Origin: Tenacibaculum singaporense
Lineage (GTDB): Bacteria > Bacteroidota > Bacteroidia > Flavobacteriales > Flavobacteriaceae
Direction: 5' to 3'
Assembly: GCF_003867015.1 (NCBI RefSeq)
Contig: NZ_CP032548.1
Location: forward strand, 2,299,001 to 2,363,000
Length of the DNA stretch: 64,000 nt
The notes beneath the pieces were generated by a model. It was not told where the DNA came from and did no database searches. It saw nothing but the letters and a program-made list of their open reading frames with translations. Below, piece by piece: positions 48,843 to 58,438 of this stretch. Made by a program: the position numbers and the translations under genes. Position 1 is the stretch's first letter. Each line of letters opens with the position of its first letter.

Positions 48843-49967
48843 TTATAATTTGCTCTTTGCTTCTTGTAAGCCTTCTTTCATAACTTCATTAAATTGAGAG
48901 TTTGGATAGTCTTTTATCCCTCTTTCAAAATACTTGCTGGCATTTTTATAATCCTTATACTTTAAATAAAATTGTCCTAACCTGTTTTGCCAGTATGCGC
49001 TTTTATATCTATTGGTTTCTAAAACGTCTTTAAATTCTTCCATAAAAAAACTGAAGTATTTAAAGTTATCACGTTTCCATGCTAACCAAATCAATGCGTT
49101 TTTCGTGCTATTATCTATTTTTCCGTCACCACCAAAACGTTTAGCTCTTTCTTTGAAATAAGATTTTAGATAAGGGATTCCTCCTGCTTTTTCATAGGCA
49201 TCAATACTTTCAAACACCAATGAATCGTAGTTGTGATAATAATACATGATTCCCTTGTACATAGCTAAATGAGGCATTGTTTCATGTACCTCATCATTAA
49301 ACAACTCATACTTCCAAAGTAAATTTTTAGGATTGTGCTTTTTTAATATTTTATTAAACTCTTCTGTAGATTCAATATAATATATATCTCTTTTAGAATT
49401 AGCCATGTATAAATACATATCACTATCTGATTTAAAATTTTCAACTAGCTTTTCAGAAGCATAACCTCCATCCGTTATAATTGCTCCTTGAAATAAATCG
49501 TTTTCCTCTAAAATAAGTTTACTTATATAATATGCAGCAGCCTCCCAACCATAAATAACACGTTCGTTCGTAGTTCTAAATTTATCATCTATAAATTTGA
49601 TTACTTCGTCTTTTAAAAAAGAGGTGAACTTTTGTCTCTCTCTATTAAATAATGTTCTTCTTAAAGGATTTTCATTTTTTATTCCTACAACAATCATTTC
49701 TGGAATTGCTCCAGGTGTTCTCAATGATTTCTGAATAGCTACACCATTGGTAAAAAACCACTGACCATCTAAAATGTACAAAACAGGATATGCTTCTTTT
49801 GAAGTAGTATAACTATCGGGTAAATAAACCTGAATCTCTCTATCTTGATTTAAAATAGTTGATTTAATAGTATAATTAGTTCCTATGGTTACCTTTCTTT
49901 CTGGTGTTTGAGAAAATAAATAGAGGGACCAAAATAAAGTGAGTAATAGCGTAATATGTTTAGTCAT
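48843..49967 (-). CDS. Esterase-D-fold protein lacking the catalytic serine, with C-terminal repeats
   Basis: 374 residues. Signal peptide MTKHITLLLTLFWSLYLFS. Residues about 20-260 have the putative-esterase fold (REIQVYLPDSYTTSKEAYPVLYILDGQWFF, IPEMIVVGIKNENPLRRTLF). The nucleophile elbow, normally G-H-S-x-G, reads VIYGWEAAAYY, so Ser is replaced by Glu and the small residues after it by Ala. The C-terminal ~90 residues look like TPR helices (YWQNRLGQFYLKYKDYKNASKYFERGIKDYPNSQ). Probably non-catalytic, perhaps a binding protein; this is inference. It lies downstream of the ABC/peptidase cluster but separated from thrC by a terminator. Confidence 0.75.
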   Translation of the reverse strand: MTKHITLLLTLFWSLYLFSQTPERKVTIGTNYTIKSTILNQDREIQVYLPDSYTTSKEAYPVLYILDGQWFFTNGVAIQKSLRTPGAIPEMIVVGIKNENPLRRTLFNRERQKFTSFLKDEVIKFIDDKFRTTNERVIYGWEAAAYYISKLILEENDLFQGAIITDGGYASEKLVENFKSDSDMYLYMANSKRDIYYIESTEEFNKILKKHNPKNLLWKYELFNDEVHETMPHLAMYKGIMYYYHNYDSLVFESIDAYEKAGGIPYLKSYFKERAKRFGGDGKIDNSTKNALIWLAWKRDNFKYFSFFMEEFKDVLETNRYKSAYWQNRLGQFYLKYKDYKNASKYFERGIKDYPNSQFNEVMKEGLQEAKSKL

Positions 49968-49986
49968 TTGATAAAAAGTTTAAACT

Positions 49987-49994
49987 CAAATGTA
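49987..49994 (-). promoter_or_regulatory. -7 box TACATTTG for the esterase-fold gene
   Basis: Exact TAnnTTTG match 19 nt before the ATG. Confidence 0.5.
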
Positions 49995-50052
49995 AAAATA
50001 TGATTGCCATATAATTAACATTTGAGCTTTTTTATAAATACTTTAACTAAAA

Positions 50053-53000
50053 TTAAAGCTCTATCACATTATCTACTAAATTTTCATCATTTCTAGTTCC
50101 ATAAGGATCTATCGCAATATAATTAGGCTTTTCATTTACTATGAACGAAACTTCTATAAGTTCTCGGTTGATTTGTTTAGACTCATAAGACAACACAGTA
50201 CTATTATCTTTTACTTGCGAAGGATGCGTTGTAAAGATTCCTATTTTTATAGGTTCATTAATACCAATTTCTTTAGTCTCTCCGTTTTCTATTGTTTCAA
50301 AACGTTTCGCTTTTATTGTTGCTTTAACTTCATAGGTTCCATCAAATAACTCCTTATACGAACTTTTTTCTACAGCTATATCGTAAGTAATTACTTTTTT
50401 AAACCAATCATTTACCAGGTGATGATATTCTTTAGGAGTAGCCTTATATATTTCCTCAAGTAACTCTATTGTATGTGCTTTAGGAGTGCTATCTAATCGG
50501 TGTTTTTCTGTAATGTTTTTTAAAACCTGATTTACTTGTTCCTCTCCTAGTAAATCTCTCAATGCCATTAATACGGTATAAGCTTTACCATAAGAAATAT
50601 AACCTTCTTCTTGTACTTTATAAATTGGAGGTTCAGGATTTCCTCCAAATGCTCTTCCTAAAAAGTACCTTCGTCGTGCATCTTCAGCTAGTTCGTATAA
50701 AGCGCGCTTTCCGTACATCTTTTCCATCACAACAGCTTCAGTATATTTTGCTAATCCTTCCACTAATAAAGAACCTCCTGCAACTGGTTTGGCTGTTAAT
50801 GTATGTCCCCACCATTGATGAGCCACTTCATGAATCGTTCTTTTAGCGACTAAATTAAAGGTGTTTTCATCTCGTATATCTGACAAATACAGACGATCTT
50901 CAGTCATGCTAATAACTCCCGGATGTGCAAATCCACCAAATCCCCAATGTGAAGGCACTTCTGCTATACGCACATAATTAAAATTATATGAACCAAAGTT
51001 CTCTTGGCAATACGCTAAAGCTTCTTTTGCGCTATTTTCAATTGTGTTGATATTAAAACTATGACTCGAATTGTAATACTGTTCTATTGCAATTCCGTTA
51101 TATGTTGTTTTTTGAGTTTGATATTGTGCCGAAAAATAAGCTGCTACAGGAAATATTTTACCTTTTGATTTGTAGTGGTAATAGTTTCTATTATTCTCAG
51201 ACCAAGTTCGTAGTAATTCTCCTGAGCTTATAGCTGTCTGATCGTTACTTGTAGATACAACCGTTTCAAATTGTATTTTCTCATTTTTTATATCTTCTAA
51301 TGCTATATGTGAATCTGAACTATCTTCTTCTTCACGTTTAGGTAAACCTCTCTTTTTGCGTTCAATTCTATCCCTAATTTCCAATCCTGAAGCATACCCT
51401 ATAATAGGTTTAAAATTCCTAGATGTAATATAAGTTCCGTTATGAACAATACTTTTATCTTCCTCATACCCTTTCACTTCTTTTTCTATAGTAAAAGTAT
51501 ATTGTACTGAATCGTTAGGTTGTAATTTCTTCTTAAAATCAAACACATAGGCTCCATTCACCGTATCTTTTACAATCAAACGAGTGTTTTCTATATTGAT
51601 GTGTTTTACAGGAATTCTTTCTGTTATTAATAATTTAGATAAAGCTTTATTACTCTTGTTCTTTAAAACATAGTTCGCTTTGATAGTATATTTTCTTTTC
51701 TTCGGAAAAATAGCTACTTCTGTTTTTTGTGAAATTGGATATAACTTTTCTAATGTTTCATACTGTTTATACGTACGTTCATAGTTTTCACTAAAATTTA
51801 AGTTATCATTATTGGTTTGATAATCAGAAACAATATTTGTGTTGTAAAACACTAAGCTTGCAGCACCAATAATCAATAAAGAAAATGTTGAAAACAATAT
51901 TTTTTCTGTATGATTATATCCTTGTTTCAGTTGTTTTAACTTATATGAAAACCCTTTTATCATCCCTCTATTCCATATTTTAAAAGCTAATAAAACTAAC
52001 AGGATACCAATGCTCAACCAGTATAAAGTCAAATCATTAAAAAGTTTAGCATTTTTACTGTATATAGCCATATCTCCAAAAGTTACTCTAGGCATAAAAC
52101 CTAAACTTGTTAGAGGATGTTCTAAGCCTAAAAGATTTGCTTTCATATTTACTATAACTAACAAACCAAAAGCTCCCATTCCTACATACTTGCTTTTAAC
52201 TATACTATTTATAAACACGGCTAGCATAGCGTATATAATAAGCTGTAAACCATAATAGTAAAACATAGAAGCATACATACCAATGTTTATACTTTCAAAA
52301 CCTAAACTAATTTGAAAAGCAATACACATAAATATTCCCAAAGCAATTAGTAACATAGGTAATAATGACAAACTGATAAACTTAGCTGTAAAAAACACCC
52401 AATTTTTGGTTGGAGCAGCACCAATAATTAAGTTGAAATTTACGCTATGCTCTCTCCAAACAATTTCCGAACCATAAAAAATTAGTAACACTAGCCCGAA
52501 AAAGGTTAACGGACTTGTTATAAGTTCTATCAACTGATTTGTTAATGGGTATATACTTACTCCATACTCGCGCCCCTCTACAACGTTTGCATACAATTCA
52601 GAAAAAACAATTATCAACCAAATAGTTATAATTACTAAAAAAGGTAAGCTTTTAAACACACTTTTTAATTCTAATCGAATTAAAGACAAAAGCGACTTTA
52701 TTTGTGCTGTAAAACCATATATTCCCTTTATTGGTTTATAAGAAATTAGTGGTCTTGTCTCATTTTTTAGTGTTTTCTCTTTCTTTACTTTCTTCGTAAT
52801 TTTCCTAAAAGAAAAGCTCTTGTAAGTAATAAACAATATCCCTACAGAGAGAACTATCCAAAGTATTCTATTCCATAAAAACAATCCTGAAAAAGAAAGC
52901 AACTGCGTATTTTTTTGATAAGCGGTCCAATATTGAGTTTGTTCAAAAAAAGCGGCTATTCCAAAAGAATCTGCTATTGCAGCTACCGACATCATTTCAG

Positions 53001-53610
53001 GTGATGCAGGAACAGATTGTGCTAATAATGGTGAGTTTAAGAAAATAGAACTTACAAAATATAGCATATAAATACATACTGCACTTGCATAAGTAGCAAT
53101 ACTATTTTTAGTTAGAACACTTACTGAGAATATTAAAGCAGTACAAATAAAAATATTAGGTAATACTAAATACAACCAAGGTTGTAAGTAGTTAAGTAGA
53201 TTGAAAGCTCCTAACCTTTCCTCATCTAAACCCGAAAAATGATTTCCAAAAATATAACCAATAATAAAAGGAGAAAAAGCCAAGACACTGAAAATGAAAG
53301 TACCCAAAAAACGACTCCAAAAGTAATTAACCTTTGTTATTGAAGAACTATAAATTAAGCCTTCCATGTTATGTTGCTTATCTCTTAGAATAGCAGTCAC
53401 CGTAAAAAACATGATGATAAATACACTACCTAGAGTAAAAATACCTGCATGAAAATAAACTTGATAAACAGAATTGAAGTTTACTCCTGTAGGCGCATAA
53501 CCTTGACTCCCCGTAAAATAGCCTAATCCTAAAAATAATATTGAAAATATTGGAAAGGCTCGTTGTTTTAATTGATAATACGTTTCAAATTGTAATAATT
53601 TCTTAAACAT
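50053..53610 (-). CDS. ABC transporter permease fused to M1-family aminopeptidase
   Basis: 1185 residues. The N-terminal half (about 1-560) has about twelve membrane helices arranged as two ABC-2-type permease units. The C-terminal half (about 600-1185) is an M1 metallopeptidase with the zinc motif TIHEVAHQWWGHTL and the downstream Glu in LLVEGLAKYTEAV. The usual GxMEN substrate motif is replaced by GGFAHPGVISMTED. It starts 3 bp after the ATPase gene. The family is typical of Bacteroidota; the transported substrate is unknown, perhaps a peptide processed on export (inference). Confidence 0.92.
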   Translation of the reverse strand: MFKKLLQFETYYQLKQRAFPIFSILFLGLGYFTGSQGYAPTGVNFNSVYQVYFHAGIFTLGSVFIIMFFTVTAILRDKQHNMEGLIYSSSITKVNYFWSRFLGTFIFSVLAFSPFIIGYIFGNHFSGLDEERLGAFNLLNYLQPWLYLVLPNIFICTALIFSVSVLTKNSIATYASAVCIYMLYFVSSIFLNSPLLAQSVPASPEMMSVAAIADSFGIAAFFEQTQYWTAYQKNTQLLSFSGLFLWNRILWIVLSVGILFITYKSFSFRKITKKVKKEKTLKNETRPLISYKPIKGIYGFTAQIKSLLSLIRLELKSVFKSLPFLVIITIWLIIVFSELYANVVEGREYGVSIYPLTNQLIELITSPLTFFGLVLLIFYGSEIVWREHSVNFNLIIGAAPTKNWVFFTAKFISLSLLPMLLIALGIFMCIAFQISLGFESINIGMYASMFYYYGLQLIIYAMLAVFINSIVKSKYVGMGAFGLLVIVNMKANLLGLEHPLTSLGFMPRVTFGDMAIYSKNAKLFNDLTLYWLSIGILLVLLAFKIWNRGMIKGFSYKLKQLKQGYNHTEKILFSTFSLLIIGAASLVFYNTNIVSDYQTNNDNLNFSENYERTYKQYETLEKLYPISQKTEVAIFPKKRKYTIKANYVLKNKSNKALSKLLITERIPVKHINIENTRLIVKDTVNGAYVFDFKKKLQPNDSVQYTFTIEKEVKGYEEDKSIVHNGTYITSRNFKPIIGYASGLEIRDRIERKKRGLPKREEEDSSDSHIALEDIKNEKIQFETVVSTSNDQTAISSGELLRTWSENNRNYYHYKSKGKIFPVAAYFSAQYQTQKTTYNGIAIEQYYNSSHSFNINTIENSAKEALAYCQENFGSYNFNYVRIAEVPSHWGFGGFAHPGVISMTEDRLYLSDIRDENTFNLVAKRTIHEVAHQWWGHTLTAKPVAGGSLLVEGLAKYTEAVVMEKMYGKRALYELAEDARRRYFLGRAFGGNPEPPIYKVQEEGYISYGKAYTVLMALRDLLGEEQVNQVLKNITEKHRLDSTPKAHTIELLEEIYKATPKEYHHLVNDWFKKVITYDIAVEKSSYKELFDGTYEVKATIKAKRFETIENGETKEIGINEPIKIGIFTTHPSQVKDNSTVLSYESKQINRELIEVSFIVNEKPNYIAIDPYGTRNDENLVDNVIEL

Positions 53611-53613
53611 AGA

Positions 53614-54495
53614 CTAGGCTTTTTTATGGTGAAACAAAGTAGTGAAATAGTAATCCTCTAAGTTTGGAGTAATTCTTTCAAATCCATTTGGTAATGTAGT
53701 TTCTGAAAAAACTCTTATCTGTGTTTCGCCTGATACTAATTTGGTTGAAATTATATCATATGTCTTTTTATAGTGTTTAATATCATTTTTAGCTATAATT
53801 TTAGTCCAAATATTGTTTTGAATACTCGCTACCAACTCTTTTGGATTTCCTTGAGATATAATTTGTCCTTCAGATAATATTGCCATTTTCGTACACAGGT
53901 TTCTAACATCTTCTACTATGTGTGTAGATAAGATGACTATCACATTCTCTCCTATTTCACTTAAAAGATTTAAAAAACGATTGCTTTCTTCTGGATCTAA
54001 ACCAGCAGTAGGCTCATCTACAATAATTATTTGAGGATTTGCCAACAAAGCTTGCGCAATTCCAAAACGTTGCCGCATTCCTCCAGAGAACGTATGTACT
54101 GCTTTTTTTCTGTGTTGGTATAGGTTTACTTGCTGTAATAAAGAAGTTACTTGCTCTTTTCGCGCTGAGTTATTAGTAATACCTTTCAAAATGGCTAAAT
54201 GATCTAACAATCTTTCGGCTGATATTTTAGGGTATACACCAAATTCTTGAGGTAAATACCCTAAGTGTTTTCGTATTTCTTCTGGCTTATTGATAATATT
54301 ACAGTCGTTAAACACAAGCTCTCCAGAAGAAGGCTCTTGTAAAGAAGCGATAGTACGCATTAAAGAAGATTTACCTGCTCCATTGGCACCTAACAAGCCA
54401 AACATTCCGTTCGAAATTTTTAAGTTAATTCCGTTTAATGCTTTAACTCCGTTAGGATATGTTTTTGTAAGATTTCTAATTGTTAATGTATTCAT
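53614..54495 (-). CDS. ABC transporter ATP-binding protein
   Basis: 293 residues. Walker A LLGANGAGKSSLMRTI, Q-loop GYLPQEFGVYPK, signature TFSGGMRQRFGIAQAL, Walker B IIIVDEPTAGLDPEE and switch His ILSTHIVED. ABC-2/DrrA type. It is the first gene of an operon with the permease/peptidase and diverges from the LytS/LytT pair, which may control it. Confidence 0.95.
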   Translation of the reverse strand: MNTLTIRNLTKTYPNGVKALNGINLKISNGMFGLLGANGAGKSSLMRTIASLQEPSSGELVFNDCNIINKPEEIRKHLGYLPQEFGVYPKISAERLLDHLAILKGITNNSARKEQVTSLLQQVNLYQHRKKAVHTFSGGMRQRFGIAQALLANPQIIIVDEPTAGLDPEESNRFLNLLSEIGENVIVILSTHIVEDVRNLCTKMAILSEGQIISQGNPKELVASIQNNIWTKIIAKNDIKHYKKTYDIISTKLVSGETQIRVFSETTLPNGFERITPNLEDYYFTTLFHHKKA

Positions 54496-54604
54496 ATGTG
54501 GTTAGGTATTTGTTTTCTACAAATCTCCAATACCTTACCTTTCTGATAAATTAAAAATGATATATCAGCTTATTTTTAACACACATAATATTTATTTAAG
54601 TACT

Positions 54605-54623
54605 AACTAAAACTCAACTAAAA
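54605..54623. promoter_or_regulatory. Direct repeat AACTAAAA x2 in the ABC / LytS divergent region
   Basis: AACTAAAA at 54605-54612 and 54616-54623, 11 bp apart start to start (one helical turn), in the 207-bp gap between the ABC operon and the LytS/LytT genes. LytTR regulators bind direct repeats, so this is a candidate site, but the sequence is simple. An ATTGT-GAGA-ACAAT palindrome (54667-54680) overlaps the kinase promoter. Confidence 0.3.
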
Positions 54624-54667
54624 AAGCTACTTGTTCATCTAAAAAACAATAGTGTTTGTCAATATAA

Positions 54668-54698
54668 TTGTGAGAACAATTTTACATGAGTAATTTTG
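54668..54698 (+). promoter_or_regulatory. Promoter of the LytS/LytT pair
   Basis: TTG (54668-54670) - N20 - TAATTTTG (54691-54698). The -7 box ends 4 nt before the ATG, predicting a leaderless mRNA. Confidence 0.6.
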
Positions 54699-54702
54699 AA
54701 GT

Positions 54703-55833
54703 ATGATTGATTTTTTAAAGAAATACAAAGCTTTTCTTATTGGCTTTTTAATTATAATTCCATTATTTATTTTATTGGATTACATAAATGTTCTAAATAT
54801 CCCCAATGACCAGCCAGTTGAGGTTATTGTAATTACTGTTTTTTGGGCGTTAGTTGTAGGATTACCCATACATAATTATCAATATTTAAAAAGGAAAAAG
54901 AAAGCTGTAATAGGTATTACTGCTCTTTTTGTGCTATTTTTTATTACAATAGTTATTGATTCTTTTATGAAGCTCCCAGATAATCCAATCACATTTATTT
55001 TATTAATAATATTTTGGTGTGGATTGGCTTATTTTTTAGTACCTAACTTCATTAAAAAATATTGGAAATTCATAGCCCTTCTATATACACCATTACTCTT
55101 ATACTTTTTTTATCTCAGATTATTTTCTGGTGATTTAGAAGCTTATTTAAAAGTAAAACAAGAAACTCCTTTTTATATATTCTTTTTACCTATTCCTATT
55201 TTCTTTTTTCTTTGGATTTTTGAACAATGGAAATGGGTACAAGAGTTAAAAAAAGAAAAATCTAAAACTGAATTATCATTATTAAAAACACAAATAAATC
55301 CTCACTTTTTCTTCAACACATTAAATAACTTGTACGCGCTTACAGTCAAAAATTCCCCTCAAGCACCAGAAGTTATTTTAAAACTATCTGACATGATGCG
55401 CTATACCATTTACGATGGAGAAAAAGAAACAGTAAAAATTTCAGAAGAAATTGAATACTTAAATAATTACATCGAACTTCATAAAATCCGATATAAAAAG
55501 TCTGTAGAAATCACCTTTAATCATGACATTGATACTAATTTAAATATTCCGCCTCTACTGTATATAATCTTACTTGAGAATGCCTTTAAGCACGGTATAG
55601 AAACACTAGCTGAAAATGCTTTTATACATATCAATTTATATGAAGACAATAATTTTATTTACTTTGACATAGAAAACAATTTTGATGCTAGTGAACTCAA
55701 TAATTCTAAAGGAATTGGATTACAAAACCTAGAGCGAAGATTATCTTTGCTATACAACCAACAACATGAGCTCAGTATTAGTTCTAAAAATAATATCTAT
55801 AAAACACAGTTAAAAATACCAAAGCATGCTTAA
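54703..55833 (+). CDS. LytS-type sensor histidine kinase
   Basis: 376 residues. Five or so N-terminal membrane helices (about 10-180) without a periplasmic sensor domain, then a short coiled coil and the His_kinase domain: phospho-acceptor His in LLKTQINPHFFFNTLNNLYAL (about residue 204), SDMMRYTIYDGEKETVKISEEI and the N-box PPLLYIILLENAFKHGIE, ending with GIGLQNLERRLSLLY. It overlaps its response regulator by 8 bp. It diverges from the ABC/peptidase operon, suggesting that it senses a substrate or envelope condition linked to that transporter. Confidence 0.93.
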   Translation: MIDFLKKYKAFLIGFLIIIPLFILLDYINVLNIPNDQPVEVIVITVFWALVVGLPIHNYQYLKRKKKAVIGITALFVLFFITIVIDSFMKLPDNPITFILLIIFWCGLAYFLVPNFIKKYWKFIALLYTPLLLYFFYLRLFSGDLEAYLKVKQETPFYIFFLPIPIFFFLWIFEQWKWVQELKKEKSKTELSLLKTQINPHFFFNTLNNLYALTVKNSPQAPEVILKLSDMMRYTIYDGEKETVKISEEIEYLNNYIELHKIRYKKSVEITFNHDIDTNLNIPPLLYIILLENAFKHGIETLAENAFIHINLYEDNNFIYFDIENNFDASELNNSKGIGLQNLERRLSLLYNQQHELSISSKNNIYKTQLKIPKHA

Positions 55834-56527
55834 ATATATAATTATTGATGATGAGCCTTTAGCTCATGAAATTATAACAGAATTTTGTAGCATGCTCCCT
55901 CATGTTCAATTAGTAAAAAGTTGCTATAATGCTATGGAGGCTATGCTATTTCTAAATGAACATACTGTTGATTTTATGTTTTTAGACATCAATATGCCCA
56001 AATTGAAAGGCTTAGATTTTTTAAAAACACTTTCAAATCCACCTAAAACTATTATCACTACTGCCTACAAAGAATATGCACTTGAGGGATTTGAACTCAA
56101 TGTTGTAGATTATCTTTTAAAACCTTTTAGTTTTGATCGTTTGGTAAAAGCTGTAAATAAAGTATCTGATACTGTGTCTACTAAAACAATCAACAAAGAA
56201 AGTATACAGACAAGTCAAATCAATACTCGTATTTTTATCAAAGGAGATAAAAAACACCATCAAGTTGATTTAAATGATTTGTTATTTATAGAAGCTTACG
56301 GAAACTATACTAAACTATTTTTAATAGATGAAATGATTGTAAGCCACGAAAAGATTTCTCATTATGAAACTATCTTAAATGAAAACAATTTCCTAAGAGT
56401 ACATAAATCGTTTATTGTTGCTGTAGATAAAATAAAGTTTATAGAGGGGAATCGTATTATAATTCATGAGCATAAGGTTCCTATTGGTCAAACCTATAAA
56501 AGCCTAGTTAGTAAACTTTACAACTAA
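55826..56527 (+). CDS. LytTR-family response regulator
   Basis: 233 residues. Receiver domain IIIDDEPLAHEII with phospho-acceptor Asp in FMFLDINMPKLKG (about 54), Thr in TTAYKEYA and Lys in DYLLKPFSFDRL. LytTR DNA-binding domain with LLFIEAYGNYTKLFLID, FLRVHKSFIVAVDKI and VPIGQTYKSLV. It is encoded with, and overlaps, the LytS kinase, forming a complete two-component system. Confidence 0.95.
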   Translation: MLKYIIIDDEPLAHEIITEFCSMLPHVQLVKSCYNAMEAMLFLNEHTVDFMFLDINMPKLKGLDFLKTLSNPPKTIITTAYKEYALEGFELNVVDYLLKPFSFDRLVKAVNKVSDTVSTKTINKESIQTSQINTRIFIKGDKKHHQVDLNDLLFIEAYGNYTKLFLIDEMIVSHEKISHYETILNENNFLRVHKSFIVAVDKIKFIEGNRIIIHEHKVPIGQTYKSLVSKLYN

Positions 56528-56593
56528 CATCTATTTTATTTTTCTTTTATCTCTTTTATTTTCATAGATTTATGCATCAACAAAACCATTTAC

Positions 56594-58366
56594 ATGCATA
56601 TATCTTCAACAGTTACACGTCTTTTTGATTTCCCATATCACCAACTAGAAAACTATCCACAACAACATTGCTTAGTTTCAAAAGAGAATAATGAATGGAA
56701 AAGTATTTCTACTAAAAAATATATTGAAGATGCTAACATCATAAGTAAAGCTTTATTAAGTCTTGGAGTGAACCCAGGAGATAAAATAGCGGTAATTACT
56801 TCTGTAAATCAACCAAAATGGCATTTGTTAGATATTGGAGTTATGCAAATTGGTGCAGTAAATGTTCCTTTATACCCTACTTTTTCAGAAAAAGATTATG
56901 CATATATCTTAAACCATTCTGATAGTGTGTATTGTTTTGTTTCTGATGATGAACTCTATCAAAAAGTAATCAAAATTCAAGGACAAACACAGCTCAAAAA
57001 AGTATTCACTTTTGAAGAATTAGATGTAGATTATGGGTGGAGTTCTTTCTTAAGTCTTGGTAACGAAACAGCTCTTCAAACAAAAGTAAACGAATTAAAA
57101 GAGTCTATAAACCCATCTGATTTAGCTACCATTATCTACACTTCTGGTACCACAGGTACCCCAAAAGGAGTAATGCTCTCTCATAATAACATTGTTAGTA
57201 ATGTTTTTGCTGTTGGAAAAAGACTTAATCTACAAGGCAATCAAAAAAAAGTGATAAGCTACCTTCCTATTTGTCACATTTTTGAACGTGCCGCCTCTTA
57301 TTATTGTCAATATATGGGCTTCGAAATTCATTTTGCTGAGAGTATTGATAAGGTTGGAGATAATTTACGGGAAATTCAACCTCATTTTATGGCTGTAGTT
57401 CCTCGATTATTAGAAAAAGTTTTTGATAAAATTATAGATAAAGGCAGTAACTTATCTGGTCTAAAAAAAAGATTGTTCTTTTGGGCATTACAATTAGGTG
57501 AACAATATCAACCCTATAAAGCAAACGGTTGGTGGTACGAATTCAAGCTTTCTATAGCTCGAAAACTTATTTTTTCTAAATGGAAAGAAGCTTTAGGAGG
57601 ACAATTAGAATTTATGCTAGCAGGTAGCGCTCCAACTCAAGCTAGGCTTGTAAGAATCTTTACTGCGGCAGGCATTCCTGTTTTTGAAGGCTACGGACTT
57701 ACCGAAACCTCTCCTGCAATTTCTGTTACCGATATGCGAAACAATGGATTTAAAATAGGAACTGTTGGGAAGGTAATTGAAAATGTAACTGTAAAAATAG
57801 CTGAGGATGGGGAAATTTTAGTGAAAGGACCTAATGTAATGATGGGCTACTATAAAGATTCAGAAAAAACTAACGAATCAATTATAAATAGCTATTTCCA
57901 TACAGGAGACATTGGAGAACTAGACAATGAAGGATTTTTAAAAATTACGGATCGAAAAAAAGAAATCTTCAAAACTTCTGGAGGTAAATATATAGCTCCT
58001 GCTATCTTAGAAAGTGAGTTGAAGAAATCACGTTTTATAGAGCAAGTTATGGTAATTGGTGAAGGCGAAAAAATGCCAGCCGCATTAATTCAAGTTGCTT
58101 CTGAATTTGTTCAAGAATGGTCAAAAAGACACAACCATACAATTGCGGATATTACTACAGATGAGAAACTACTCAAACGAATTCAAAAAGAGATTGATAT
58201 TTGCAATGAAAAATTTGGGAAGTGGGAACAAATAAAACGCTTTGAAATCACTCCTGATGAATGGACGACCAATTCGGGTCATTTAACTCCGACATTGAAA
58301 ATGAGACGAAAAATAATCTTAGAAAAATACAATAGTTTGTGTCAAAAAATATATAATCCTCAATAA
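56594..58366 (+). CDS. Long-chain acyl-CoA synthetase (AMP-forming), copy 1
   Basis: 590 residues, ANL superfamily. P-loop-like TIIYTSGTTGTPKGVMLSHNN, YLPICHIFERAASYY, AGSAPTQARLVRIF, GYGLTETSPAISV, YFHTGDIGELDNEGFLKITDRKKEIFKTSGGKYIAP (A8, with the hinge Lys) and the C-terminal catalytic Lys region LTPTLKMRRK. It activates fatty acids to acyl-CoA. It is followed 72 bp later by a close paralogue of identical length, a tandem duplication. Confidence 0.94.
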   Translation: MHISSTVTRLFDFPYHQLENYPQQHCLVSKENNEWKSISTKKYIEDANIISKALLSLGVNPGDKIAVITSVNQPKWHLLDIGVMQIGAVNVPLYPTFSEKDYAYILNHSDSVYCFVSDDELYQKVIKIQGQTQLKKVFTFEELDVDYGWSSFLSLGNETALQTKVNELKESINPSDLATIIYTSGTTGTPKGVMLSHNNIVSNVFAVGKRLNLQGNQKKVISYLPICHIFERAASYYCQYMGFEIHFAESIDKVGDNLREIQPHFMAVVPRLLEKVFDKIIDKGSNLSGLKKRLFFWALQLGEQYQPYKANGWWYEFKLSIARKLIFSKWKEALGGQLEFMLAGSAPTQARLVRIFTAAGIPVFEGYGLTETSPAISVTDMRNNGFKIGTVGKVIENVTVKIAEDGEILVKGPNVMMGYYKDSEKTNESIINSYFHTGDIGELDNEGFLKITDRKKEIFKTSGGKYIAPAILESELKKSRFIEQVMVIGEGEKMPAALIQVASEFVQEWSKRHNHTIADITTDEKLLKRIQKEIDICNEKFGKWEQIKRFEITPDEWTTNSGHLTPTLKMRRKIILEKYNSLCQKIYNPQ

Positions 58367-58438
58367 ATCAACCAGTAAACTACAACTTGTGCAATCGAGG
58401 TATTTTTCATACTTTGCAAAGCCCAAAAATTTGAACAT

